The notes under the pieces are model-generated. The model saw only the letters and a program-made list of their open reading frames with translations. It was not told the origin of the DNA and made no database searches. DNA of 64,000 bases. It comes from Rhodospirillales bacterium. GTDB lineage: Bacteria; Pseudomonadota; Alphaproteobacteria; ATCC43930; CGMCC-115725. The position numbers and the translations under genes were made by a program. The DNA lies in contig CANJCB010000002.1 in assembly GCA_947473305.1 (NCBI GenBank), positions 62,001-126,000 on the forward strand, in the 5' to 3' direction. Positions 32,738 to 42,811 of this stretch are shown here, one piece after another. Numbering within the stretch: the stretch's first letter is position 1; every line of letters starts with the position of its first letter.

Positions 32738-33961
32738 ATGAGCCAGCGGCACCATAAGCGCATTCTCATCTACAGCCATGATACGTTCGGGCTGGGACAT
32801 CTGCGTCGCTGCCGGGCCATTGCGCACTCCCTGGTGGACGAGGATAAGGAGCTTTCTGTCCTCATTCTATCCGGATCGCCCATAATTGGCAGCTTTGATT
32901 TTCGCGCTCGCGTGGATTTCGTACGCATTCCGGGTGTCATCAAGCTCCGAAATGGGGAGTACACCTCCCTCAACCTGCATATCGGGATCGAAGAGACCCT
33001 GGAGATGCGGACGTCGATCATCCGGCACACGGCGGATATCTTCGATCCCGACCTCTTCATCGTCGACAAGGAGCCACTGGGATTGCGCGGCGAGGTCCAG
33101 GAAACCCTGGACCTTCTGTCCCAGCGCGGCGTGCCGAATGTGCTGGGCCTGCGCGACGTGATGGACGGGCCCTCGCTCCTGGCGCCGGAGTGGTCGCGCA
33201 AGAAGGTGGTGCCGGCGCTGCGCCGCTATTACGACGACATCTGGGTCTATGGCCTGCCGGAGATCTGCGATCCCCTGGCGGGTATCGCCTTGCCGGAAAG
33301 CGTGCGCAAGCGGATGACCTATACCGGCTACCTGAGGCGCACCGAACCCCAGGAAGTGCCGCATTACACAGGTCTCGACGTGAGCGACGAGCCCTATTTC
33401 CTGGTCACGCCCGGCGGTGGAGGGGACGGCGAGGAATTGATCGACTGGGTGATCTCGGCCTATGAGGCAGATCCGAAAATCCCCCATCGCGCCATTCTCG
33501 TTCTCGGCCCCTTCATGCAGCCGGAGTTGCAAGCCGACTTCATGGCCCGGGCCGCCCGAACCGGCCGGGTCGAGGCGATCACCTTCTCCGCCCGGATCGA
33601 GACCCTGATGGCGCGGGCCGCCGGGATCGTGGCCATGGGCGGCTATAACACCTTCTGCGAGATCCTCTCCTTCGACAAACGCGCGCTGATCGTGCCCCGC
33701 ACGAAGCCAAGGCTCGAGCAGCTGATCCGCGCCGAGCGGGCCCAGGAACTGGGTCTCATGCGCATGCTCGAAGGCGACGAGCCCCGCGATCCCAAGGTCA
33801 TGGCGGCGGCGCTCCGGGCTTTGCCCGACCAGCATCTCCCCTCGGAAGTCACCGTGCCGGGACTGCTGGACGGTCTCCCCAACGTCAACCGCCACGCCCA
33901 GAAGTGGCTTGAGCGCAGCGCCGGCCGATCCTACCGGGTCGCTCTCGCCGCCCGGGGCTAG
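32738..33961 (+). CDS. Predicted glycosyltransferase, COG4671-like (first paralogue)
   Basis: A 407-residue protein with a GT-B type fold. ILIYSHDTFGLGHLRRC at the N terminus and GGYNTFCEILSFDKRALIVPR near residue 310 are the donor-site-like marks of this family, distantly related to MurG/GT28. GGGGDGEEL lies in the middle. Glycosyltransferase activity is predicted only. ATG 32738 is chosen because GGGGGA lies just before it; GTG 32726 and ATG 32734 (another frame) are alternatives. It is divergent from the ABC protein with only 62 bases between, so they may share control. A second paralogue lies at 36965. Confidence 0.75.
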   Translation: MSQRHHKRILIYSHDTFGLGHLRRCRAIAHSLVDEDKELSVLILSGSPIIGSFDFRARVDFVRIPGVIKLRNGEYTSLNLHIGIEETLEMRTSIIRHTADIFDPDLFIVDKEPLGLRGEVQETLDLLSQRGVPNVLGLRDVMDGPSLLAPEWSRKKVVPALRRYYDDIWVYGLPEICDPLAGIALPESVRKRMTYTGYLRRTEPQEVPHYTGLDVSDEPYFLVTPGGGGDGEELIDWVISAYEADPKIPHRAILVLGPFMQPELQADFMARAARTGRVEAITFSARIETLMARAAGIVAMGGYNTFCEILSFDKRALIVPRTKPRLEQLIRAERAQELGLMRMLEGDEPRDPKVMAAALRALPDQHLPSEVTVPGLLDGLPNVNRHAQKWLERSAGRSYRVALAARG

Positions 33962-33973
33962 CCGAAGGCGATC

Positions 33974-35305
33974 ATGCCCGACAGTGCGCGATCGGCCAGT
34001 GCGCAATCGGCCAGTGCGCGATCGGATAATGCGCGATCAAACGGCGCGCCCGCTCGCGTCGCCTTCGTGGTGAAGGGCTATCCGAGGCTGTCGGAAACCT
34101 TCATCGCCCAGGAAATCCGGGCGCTCGAAGAACGTGGCCTCCCGATCGAGATCTTTTCCCTGCGCCGGCCGACCGACCGCCACATCCATCCGGTCCATCG
34201 GGAAATACGCGCGCCGGTGCGCTATCTGCCGGAATATCTCCACGAGGCGCCGCTGCGGGTTTGGCGTGCCTGGCGGGCGCTGCGCCGCAGCCCCGCCTAT
34301 CCGGAAGCCCGCCATCTGTGGCTTGCCGATCTCCGGCGGGATTTCACGCGCAACCGGATCCGGCGGTTCGGGCAGGCGCTCGTCCTGGCCCATGAGTTGG
34401 GGCCGGAGGTCCGCTGGATCCATGCCCATTTCCTCCACACACCCGCCTCGGTCGCCCGCTATGCCGCCGCCCTGCTGGAAATCGGCTGGACCGTTTCGGC
34501 CCATGCGAAGGACATCTGGACCTCGCCCGACTGGGAGAAGCGCGAGAAGCTCGCTTCCTGCCGCTGGCTCGTCACCTGCACCGCCAGCGGCGGCGCGCAT
34601 CTGGCGGGTCTGGCCCCCGATCCTTCCCGGGTGGAAGTTGTCTATCACGGCCTCGACGCCCGCCGCTTTCCGGCCTTCGAGGAGCCTAGGCCGCCCCGTG
34701 ACGGCAGCGATGCCCAGACGCCGGTCCGCCTGCTCTCGGTCGGCCGCGCCGTTCCGAAAAAGGGCTATGAGGATCTTCTCGCCGCCCTCGCGCAGCTTCC
34801 GCCCGGGCTTCATTGGCATCTGACCCACATCGGGGGCGGCGCGCTGCTGAACAGCCTCAAAGACCAGGCCGCCCGCCTGGGAATCGCCGAGCGGATCGAA
34901 TGGTGCGGCGCCCGCCCGCAGGAGGATGTGCTGGCGGCTTATCGCTGGGCCGATCTCTTCGTGCTGGCGAGCCGCATCGCCGGGGACGGGGACCGGGACG
35001 GGCTCCCCAATGTGCTGATGGAAGCGCAGAGCCAAAAGCTCGCCTGCATCGCCACCCGGGTCTCCGCCATCCCGGAACTGATCGATGACGGGAGGACCGG
35101 AATGCTGGTTCCCCCAGCCGATCCCGCCGCCTTGGCCCAGGCCCTGGCGGAATTGATCTCCTCACCCGCCCGCCGCCAAGTGCTCGGCGACGCCGGCGAG
35201 GCGCGGGTGCGGTCGGCCTTCACCCTAGACGCGGGCATCGACCGGCTCGCCGCCAAATTCGACCTGCCGGCCCTGGCATGCGCATCGCCTTCTACGCACC
35301 CCTGA
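33974..35305 (+). CDS. GT4-family glycosyltransferase with repeat-derived N terminus
   Basis: A 443-residue GT-B glycosyltransferase. The N-terminal domain starts at VAFVVKGYPRLSETFIAQEI (near residue 29). The C-terminal donor domain has SVGRAVPKKGYEDLLAAL and SRIAGDGDRDGLPNVLMEAQ, with the ExxxxxxxE-like retaining GT4 pattern (PNVLMEAQSQ), and CIATRVSAIPELIDDGRTG. The first 24 residues (SARSASAQSASARSDNARS) come from four 15-base tandem repeats. Substrates are unknown. It is preceded by the COG4671-like gene 12 bases away and overlaps the next glycosyltransferase gene by 28 bases. Confidence 0.85.
   Translation: MPDSARSASAQSASARSDNARSNGAPARVAFVVKGYPRLSETFIAQEIRALEERGLPIEIFSLRRPTDRHIHPVHREIRAPVRYLPEYLHEAPLRVWRAWRALRRSPAYPEARHLWLADLRRDFTRNRIRRFGQALVLAHELGPEVRWIHAHFLHTPASVARYAAALLEIGWTVSAHAKDIWTSPDWEKREKLASCRWLVTCTASGGAHLAGLAPDPSRVEVVYHGLDARRFPAFEEPRPPRDGSDAQTPVRLLSVGRAVPKKGYEDLLAALAQLPPGLHWHLTHIGGGALLNSLKDQAARLGIAERIEWCGARPQEDVLAAYRWADLFVLASRIAGDGDRDGLPNVLMEAQSQKLACIATRVSAIPELIDDGRTGMLVPPADPAALAQALAELISSPARRQVLGDAGEARVRSAFTLDAGIDRLAAKFDLPALACASPSTHP
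33983..34042 (+). repeat. Four tandem 15-base repeats inside the glycosyltransferase gene
   Basis: Units AGTGCGCGATCGGCC (33983-33997), a one-mismatch copy (33998-34012), then 34013-34027 and 34028-34042 with growing divergence. Each is five codons, so copy-number changes would keep the frame. Confidence 0.85.
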
Positions 35306-36384
35306 AACCCCCCGATCATCCGGTGCCCTCGGGCGACCGGCGGATGGGACGATTGCTGGGCGCGGCGCTGGCCGCCGCCGGACACGAGACGGTTGTGGCC
35401 TCGCGCTTCCGCAGCCGCGACGGTGACGGCGATCTTCTCCGGCAGCAGCGGCTGCGCGCGACCGGCGAGGCGCTCGCCCGACGCTTCCTGGAAGGCGTTC
35501 GCCGCGAGCCGGCGCGCCGACCCGATCTCTGGTTCACCTATCATCTCTATTACAAGGCGCCAGACTGGATCGGGCCGCTCGTCGCCGATGCGCTCGGCAT
35601 CCCCTATGTGGTCGCCGAAGCCTCTGTGGCGGGAAAGCGCCGGGGAAGCCCCTGGTCGATGGGTCATGACGCCGTAGTCCGGGCGCTCGCCCGCGCCGAT
35701 GCGGTTATCGGCCTCAATCCGGCGGATCGCGAGGGCGTGCTGCCCCACCTGCGCGATCCCTGGCGCTGGGTCCCCATGAAGCCCTTTCTCGATCTGGGAC
35801 CCTACCGCGACCTTGACCGTTCCATAGGCGATGTTCCCGTCCTCATCGCGCCGGCCATGATGCGGCCCGGCGACAAGCTTGCCTCCTACCGGGTGCTGGG
35901 CGAGGCGCTGAGCCGGCTGCTGGATCGTCCCTGGCGCCTGGTGGTCGCGGGCGATGGCCCCGCGCGGGCGGAAGTCGAGACGATCCTCGCCCCCTGCGCC
36001 AGCCGCACCACTTGGCTGGGCCAGGTTTCAGAGGCGCAGCTTGCCCAAGCCCTGGCCGCATCGGATATCTGTGTCTGGCCGGCGATTAACGAAGCCTGGG
36101 GCATGGCGCTGCTGGAGGCCCAGGCGGCGGGCGTCCCCGTCGTCGCCGGCGCGACCGGGGGCGTCGGCGAGGTCGTGGCCCAGGGCGTCAGCGGCCTTTT
36201 GACCCCGGTTGGTGACGCCGGACGTTTCGCCGAGGCGGTCGCAACCCTCCTCGGCGATGCCGGGCGACGCAAAGCCTATGGCATGGCGGCAAAACGCCTG
36301 ACCGAGGAAAATCACGGCATCGAAGCCGCCTCCCGGCAGCTCGACGCGACACTCTCGGCCCTTCTGCCCGCGCGCACGGCATGA
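35278..36384 (+). CDS. GT4-family glycosyltransferase
   Basis: A 368-residue GT-B protein starting at ATG 35278 inside the previous gene (28-base overlap). MRIAFYAPLKPPDHPVPSGD at the N terminus is a common start for GT4 enzymes in alphaproteobacterial glycan loci. The donor domain has VVAGDGPARAEVE, DICVWPAINEAWGMALLEAQAAGVPVVA and GVSGLLTPVGDA. The EAWGMALLEAQ segment carries the ExxxxxxxE retaining signature. The sugar and acceptor are unknown. It overlaps the histidine phosphatase by 4 bases (ATGA), and the set looks like one operon from 32738 to 38119. Confidence 0.85.
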   Translation: MRIAFYAPLKPPDHPVPSGDRRMGRLLGAALAAAGHETVVASRFRSRDGDGDLLRQQRLRATGEALARRFLEGVRREPARRPDLWFTYHLYYKAPDWIGPLVADALGIPYVVAEASVAGKRRGSPWSMGHDAVVRALARADAVIGLNPADREGVLPHLRDPWRWVPMKPFLDLGPYRDLDRSIGDVPVLIAPAMMRPGDKLASYRVLGEALSRLLDRPWRLVVAGDGPARAEVETILAPCASRTTWLGQVSEAQLAQALAASDICVWPAINEAWGMALLEAQAAGVPVVAGATGGVGEVVAQGVSGLLTPVGDAGRFAEAVATLLGDAGRRKAYGMAAKRLTEENHGIEAASRQLDATLSALLPARTA

Positions 36385-36968
36385 CGAGCTTCGCCCTCCT
36401 GCGCCACGGCCCGACGGCCTGGTCGCGCGCCGGCCGCCTGCAGGGTCTGCGCGACGAACCGCTGGATGAAGGCGGCCGGAAACAGGTCGCGAGCTGGCGC
36501 GTGCCGGCGGAACTAGACGGCTTTGCCTGGATATCGAGCCCCTTGGCCCGCGCCCGTGAAACCGCCGGCCTCCTGGGTGTCGAGGCCAGCCCCGAGCCTC
36601 TCTTGACCGAGATGGACTGGGGCGACTGGGAAGGCCGCCGGCTTGCCGAGATCGCCGCCGCCGAGGGACAGGCCCTCCAAGCCCGCGAGTCCCTGGGCCT
36701 CGATTTCCGGGCGCCCGGCGGCGAAAGCCCCCGCGAGGTGCAGGCCCGGGTCCTGCCGCTCCTCGCGCGCATCGCGAAGGAGGGCAAACCCGTCGCCGCC
36801 GTCTGTCATAAGGGCGTGATCCGGGCGGTTCTCGCCCTCGCCTGCGACTGGCCGATGGTGGGAAAGCCGCCGGTGAAGCTCTCCTGGACCGCGGCGCATC
36901 TTTTTCAACTCGATCCCGACGGCAGGCCTCGGCTCGACCGCCCGAACATCGCCCTGGAGAAACCGTGA
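36381..36968 (+). CDS. Histidine phosphatase superfamily protein
   Basis: A 195-residue protein with the RHG motif LLRHGPTAWSRAGRLQG at the N terminus (catalytic His), SSPLARARETAGLL (second Arg), a catalytic-acid-like EMDWGDWEG and CHKGVIRAVLALA, the second His. This is the phosphoglycerate-mutase-like branch 1 fold. In sugar loci such enzymes can dephosphorylate sugar phosphates, but the substrate is not predictable. It has 4-base overlaps with both neighbours, so it belongs to the glycosyltransferase operon. Confidence 0.87.
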   Translation: MTSFALLRHGPTAWSRAGRLQGLRDEPLDEGGRKQVASWRVPAELDGFAWISSPLARARETAGLLGVEASPEPLLTEMDWGDWEGRRLAEIAAAEGQALQARESLGLDFRAPGGESPREVQARVLPLLARIAKEGKPVAAVCHKGVIRAVLALACDWPMVGKPPVKLSWTAAHLFQLDPDGRPRLDRPNIALEKP

Positions 36969-38119
36969 CGCGCGTGCTTTTTCACGTCCAGCACCTCCTG
37001 GGCATCGGTCATCTCCGCCGGGCGGCGCTGCTGGTGCGGGGAATGCGGGCGGCGGGGCTCGAGGTGACATTTCTCTCCGGGGGCATGCCGGTGCCCGACC
37101 TCGATCTCGCCGGAGCGGAGATCGTTCAGCTTCCGCCCGCGCGATCGCTCGACGTGGGCTTCAAGAGCCTGGTGGACGAGGCTGACAAGCCGCTCGACGA
37201 GGTCTTTCACGCCCGTCGCCGGGAGCAGGTGCTGGCCGCCTTTGCCGCGCTCCGACCCGACGTCGTCCTCATCGAGACCTATCCCTTCGGGCGGCGGGCG
37301 TTCCGGACGGAACTCGACGCGCTCATCGCGGCGGTTCGCGCCACGGCCCAGCCGCCGGCCCTGCTTTGCTCGATCCGGGACATCCTCGTCGCCAAGGCGG
37401 ATCCCAAGCGCAACGCCGGGATCGTCGAGAAGATCATGCGGGATTTCGACGGGGTCCTCGTCCATGGCGACCCCGCTTTCGTGCCGCTGGAGGCGAGCTT
37501 TCCCGCGGCCCGGGAAATCTCGGACAAGCTTTTCTATACGGGATATGTGGCAGAGACCGCGCCGCTCCCCGAAGGAACGGCGGGTTCCGGCGAGGTCATC
37601 GTCTCGGCGGGCGGTGGCGCGGTCGGGGAAGGACTTTTGCGCGCCGCTCTCGCCGCCAAGCCGCGAACCGCGCTCCGCGACAGGACCTGGCGGCTGCTTG
37701 CCGGCCCCAACCTCCCCGATGAGGCCTATGCGGAATTGTCCCAACAGGCGGGACCGGGCGTCGTTATCGAGCGGCATCGGGCGGATTTCCCGGACATGCT
37801 GGCGCGCTGCGCTCTCTCGATCAGCCAGGGCGGCTACAACACGATCCTCGACATCCTGCGCGCCAGGGCCCGCGCGGTGATCGTGCCCTTCGCGGCGGGC
37901 GCCGAAACTGAGCAGACGCTGCGGGCGGAGCTTCTGGCGGAAAAGGGCGTCATCTATCTCGTCGCGGAAACCGATCTCGACCGGCCGGAGCCGGGCGCCG
38001 GGCTGGCACTCGCAATCGAGAAGGCCCTGGCGGCGCCGGTGGCGACCCTCGGCGGCGTCAGGCTGGACGGCGCGGCCCGCAGCGCGGGGCTGATCCGGCG
38101 GTTTTCTAGGGAAACATGA
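36965..38119 (+). CDS. Predicted glycosyltransferase, COG4671-like (second paralogue)
   Basis: 384 residues from GTG 36965, which overlaps the phosphatase stop. RVLFHVQHLLGIGHLRRAALL mirrors the start of the protein at 32738. SQGGYNTILDILRARARAVIVPFAAG mirrors its C-terminal donor-site segment. The central GEVIVSAGGGAVGEGLL stands in for the glycine-rich linker. The two are therefore paralogues, at the start and end of one operon. A glycosyltransferase role is predicted only. The gene converges with a membrane-protein gene and overlaps it by 14 bases. Confidence 0.75.
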   Translation: MTRVLFHVQHLLGIGHLRRAALLVRGMRAAGLEVTFLSGGMPVPDLDLAGAEIVQLPPARSLDVGFKSLVDEADKPLDEVFHARRREQVLAAFAALRPDVVLIETYPFGRRAFRTELDALIAAVRATAQPPALLCSIRDILVAKADPKRNAGIVEKIMRDFDGVLVHGDPAFVPLEASFPAAREISDKLFYTGYVAETAPLPEGTAGSGEVIVSAGGGAVGEGLLRAALAAKPRTALRDRTWRLLAGPNLPDEAYAELSQQAGPGVVIERHRADFPDMLARCALSISQGGYNTILDILRARARAVIVPFAAGAETEQTLRAELLAEKGVIYLVAETDLDRPEPGAGLALAIEKALAAPVATLGGVRLDGAARSAGLIRRFSRET

Positions 38120-38771
38120 ACTTTCGGCCGAAGAGGTAGTCGAGCACCGTCCGAAGCGCCGCGCCGGCGAAAACAGCCATGCCCAGGTGTTCGGAAGATA
38201 GGCTCGTCTTATAGGCGAGGTAGTAGCAGGCCGCTCCGAAAACGACATTCAGGGCGATCCACCTGCCATAGACCTCCAAATCCTTCCAGGCGGTGAGATT
38301 CAAGAGGCTGCTCTTGACCCAATCCACCAGCAGGACGAGCGCATCGAACAGCAGCATCGCGGCCATCCAGGCGTAAAAGAGCTTCGGATCCATCTCTACG
38401 GAGCCGATGAGCCCCTGGCCCGGGATCGTCTGTGAGATCTTCACGAAGAAGGTCGCCGTGACGAGCAGCATATAGACATCCCAGACATAGGCGATCTGCC
38501 CGCCGAGCCGGGTTTGGGGCGACCCCAGATATTTTATGTCGAGGGAACGGTCGCCCCCGTGGAAGATCGGCACCACGGTGATGAAGAAGGTGCAGAACAT
38601 CCAGAAAGCCGGATCCGCCAAGGTGAAGTGCCCGTCCGGGAAAAGCTTGCTGCAGGCCTGGGTGATGGCCAGCCCGACGATGATCTGATAGGCGCGCTTG
38701 AAATGGTCGATGAGGCGCGAGCGTTGCTGATCCTGAAGACCGGGAACGACTGCCGGTTGCGTATCCGTCAT
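38106..38771 (-). CDS. Multipass membrane protein of unknown function
   Basis: A 221-residue protein with about six hydrophobic stretches. They begin near IIVGLAITQACSKLF and FWMFCTFFITVVPIF, and continue with VYMLLVTATFFVKI, FYAWMAAMLLFDALVLLV, WIALNVVFGAACYYLAY and LGMAVFAGAALRTVLDYL. HGGDRSLDIKYL in the second loop carries charged residues. I recognise no family. The last two segments and the C-terminal motif FGRKFMFP look like a short tail in the cytosol. It converges with the glycosyltransferase gene and is probably transcribed on its own. Confidence 0.7.
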   Translation of the reverse strand: MTDTQPAVVPGLQDQQRSRLIDHFKRAYQIIVGLAITQACSKLFPDGHFTLADPAFWMFCTFFITVVPIFHGGDRSLDIKYLGSPQTRLGGQIAYVWDVYMLLVTATFFVKISQTIPGQGLIGSVEMDPKLFYAWMAAMLLFDALVLLVDWVKSSLLNLTAWKDLEVYGRWIALNVVFGAACYYLAYKTSLSSEHLGMAVFAGAALRTVLDYLFGRKFMFP

Positions 38772-38915
38772 GCTGGCCCCCCTGCGGTTCAGTCCAGCCT
38801 AGCCCTCTGAGAGGAGGCTGTTTGTTCCAGATTGAACTGAGCGCAGCCCGAGAGGCCGGCTGTTCAGGGTCGGGCGGTTGTCCTAGGATAAATCGCCTTC
38901 GACAAGGGAGAGCGC

Positions 38916-39527
38916 ATGGGCGTGGAGCGCACAGTCTATCTGGCCGGACCCGATGTCTTCCTGCGGAACGCCCTGGAAATGGGCGCCCGCAAGAAAGAGC
39001 TTTGCGCGCGCTACGGTTTCAAAGGTCGCTATCCCTTCGACAACGAGGTCCCGGCGGACGTCCCCGACCCCGACCGCGTCATCTATCGCGCCAATGTGCG
39101 GATGATGCGCGAGGTCGATTTCGGCATCTTCAACCTGACGCCCTTCCGGGGACCGAGCGCCGATGCCGGAACGGTCTTCGAGCTTGGCCTCATGATCGGC
39201 CTCGGCAAGCCCGTCTTCGGCTATACCAATGCCGCCGCCGACCTGATGATCCGGGTCAAGACCGCGGTCGCGCTGTCCTTCGATCCGAAGACGAGCTTCT
39301 GGCGCGATCCCGCCGGCATGATGGTCGAGGATTTCGGCAATGCGGACAACCTGATGATCGACGCCGCACTGGCCGAGCAGGGGCACCCCATCGTCCGCAC
39401 CGCAACCAGGGCCAGGGACCGTTTCCGCGACCTGACCGGCTTCGAGACCTGCCTCAGCCGCGCGGCTGAGTTTTATGCCTCGGCCGAGGGCCTTCCCGCC
39501 GGAGCGGAGGGCTCGCGCGGGGCGTGA
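38916..39527 (+). CDS. Nucleoside 2-deoxyribosyltransferase family protein
   Basis: A 203-residue protein. TVYLAGPDVFLRNALEMG at the N terminus matches the base-binding YLAGP motif. DFGIFNLTPFRGPSADAGTVFELGLMIGLGKPVFGY carries the family's nucleophile Glu (within TVFELG) and the preceding DxGT segment. Such enzymes cleave or transfer the base of deoxynucleosides, or of N-glycosides more generally. GGGAG precedes the ATG. The true substrate here is unknown; a nucleotide-salvage role is the default guess. Confidence 0.85.
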   Translation: MGVERTVYLAGPDVFLRNALEMGARKKELCARYGFKGRYPFDNEVPADVPDPDRVIYRANVRMMREVDFGIFNLTPFRGPSADAGTVFELGLMIGLGKPVFGYTNAAADLMIRVKTAVALSFDPKTSFWRDPAGMMVEDFGNADNLMIDAALAEQGHPIVRTATRARDRFRDLTGFETCLSRAAEFYASAEGLPAGAEGSRGA

Positions 39528-39613
39528 CCTTTTCCCCGCGTAATGTTTCCCTAAGCGGCATCCTCCCATAGTGCGATTCCGCACAAAGCTCGAACTAAAG
39601 GGTGTCCGTGTTT

Positions 39614-39641
39614 TTGAATTTCAATCATCCCGTTGTATAAC
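39614..39641 (+). promoter_or_regulatory. Candidate promoter for a leaderless deacetylase mRNA
   Basis: TTGAAT (39614-39619) and TATAAC (39636-39641) are separated by 16 bases. The expected start falls at 39647-39649, essentially on ATG 39649, which has no good Shine-Dalgarno sequence. The -10 box sits inside a small inverted repeat (CCGTT-N4-AACGG, 39630-39643). Confidence 0.4.
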
Positions 39642-39648
39642 GGCGGCA

Positions 39649-40440
39649 ATGACACACAAGCCCGTTCACACATCGTCTTTGCTCGCCGGTTGGAATGACT
39701 TGGAGGAAGAGCTCACGGCCTGGGCGGAAGCCGGCCGGATGGCCGACTTCTGGTGGCGGGACGACGACGCGGCGACAAACACGGCAGCGCTGCGACGCCT
39801 GCTCGATCTGGCGGAGGGAACCCCGCTCGCGCTGGCCGCGATCCCCGCCGAAGCCGACGCCAAGCTCGTCTCAGTGCTCGCTCCCTATTCCGAAATCCGC
39901 ATCCTCCAGCACGGCTGGAGCCATGCCAATCACGCGCCTCCGGAAGAAAAGAAATGCGAGCTGGGGCTCCATCGGCCGATGGAAGCGGTCCTGATGGAGC
40001 TTTCGGCAGGCTATGCCCGCCTGATGGCGCTGTTCCGGACGAAGTTCCTGCCCGTTCTCACACCGCCCTGGAACCGGATCGACCGCTCGCTCCTCCCGCT
40101 TCTTCCGACCGTCGGCTTCACCGGCCTCTCGACGGACAAGGCGCGCCCGGCGGCTGAGCCTTACCCGGGCCTGCTCCAGGTCAATGTCCATGCCGATCTC
40201 GTGGATTGGCGCGGCGGGACGGGTTTCGTCGGCGAAGGCCGCGCGCTCGCCCTGATCGTCGGCCATCTGGAAGCCCGCCGCCTCGGCCGCGCGGACGCCG
40301 AAGAGCCGACCGGCATCCTGACCCATCATCTGGTCCAGGATCGGGCGACCCACGACTTCCTCGCCAGGCTCGTTCCGCTGATCCAAAAGCACGCCGCCGC
40401 GCGCTGGCTGGACCTGTCACGGGTATTCCCGCGTTCATGA
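39649..40440 (+). CDS. Polysaccharide deacetylase-like (NodB fold) protein
   Basis: A 263-residue protein. The visible NodB-type elements are ADFWWRDDDA (acidic metal-binding Asp pair), LQHGWSHANHAPP (HxxxH metal motif) and VLTPPWNRIDRSLLPLLP (motif 3 Arg/Pro region). A final helix ends at WLDLSRVF. No signal peptide is seen, so the protein appears cytosolic. It would deacylate a sugar or related amide; it lies near the glycosyltransferase operon. ATG 39649 is preferred over 39571, whose extra residues look unlike protein. It overlaps the next gene by 4 bases. Confidence 0.72.
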   Translation: MTHKPVHTSSLLAGWNDLEEELTAWAEAGRMADFWWRDDDAATNTAALRRLLDLAEGTPLALAAIPAEADAKLVSVLAPYSEIRILQHGWSHANHAPPEEKKCELGLHRPMEAVLMELSAGYARLMALFRTKFLPVLTPPWNRIDRSLLPLLPTVGFTGLSTDKARPAAEPYPGLLQVNVHADLVDWRGGTGFVGEGRALALIVGHLEARRLGRADAEEPTGILTHHLVQDRATHDFLARLVPLIQKHAAARWLDLSRVFPRS

Positions 40441-40924
40441 GCCTTCATATTTATCCCATCGCGTCACTGGCGGGCGACTATCTGCGCGCCGTTCTGGGCA
40501 CGGCGATCGTGCTGTTCCCGGTGGTCATGGTCCCCCTGCCCGCAACGGTGGAGATCATCCTTCTCATGCTCGCCGCCCTCTTCATCGCCTTCGGCGGCGC
40601 CACGCTCTTCCGGCAGCTCCGCCCGGTCCTGGTGACAGACGCCCATATCGAGGCCCAGGGGCCTTTTCCCGTGAGGCTCGAATGGTCGGCCCTGGAGTTC
40701 GTGGGATTGCGCTATTACGCGACCCGGCGCGACGGGGTCGGCGGCTGGATGCAGCTCGTGTTCCGCGCCGCGGGCCGCCGCCTCCGGCTCGACAATCGGA
40801 TCGAAGATTTCACCGCCATCGCCGAGCGGACCGCCTGGGCGATCCGCCGGCATTGCATCTCCGTGACACCCGCCACCGCCGCCAATTTCGCGGCGCTCGG
40901 CATTACCATCGCGCCAGAGGATAG

Positions 40925-40928
<4 letters not shown>
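40437..40928 (+). CDS. Two-helix membrane protein of unknown function
   Basis: A 163-residue protein starting at ATG 40437 (ATGA overlap with the deacetylase). Two hydrophobic segments lie at residues about 14-34 and 37-56. A hydrophilic domain of about 100 residues follows, with short strands and a helix (TDAHIEAQGPFPVRLEWSAL), which could be a PH-like fold. I recognise no family. It overlaps the ATPase gene at 40925 by 4 bases (ATGA), so it may be made together with the peptide transporter. Confidence 0.65.
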
Positions 40929-42807
<1,879 letters not shown>

Positions 42808-42811
<4 letters not shown>

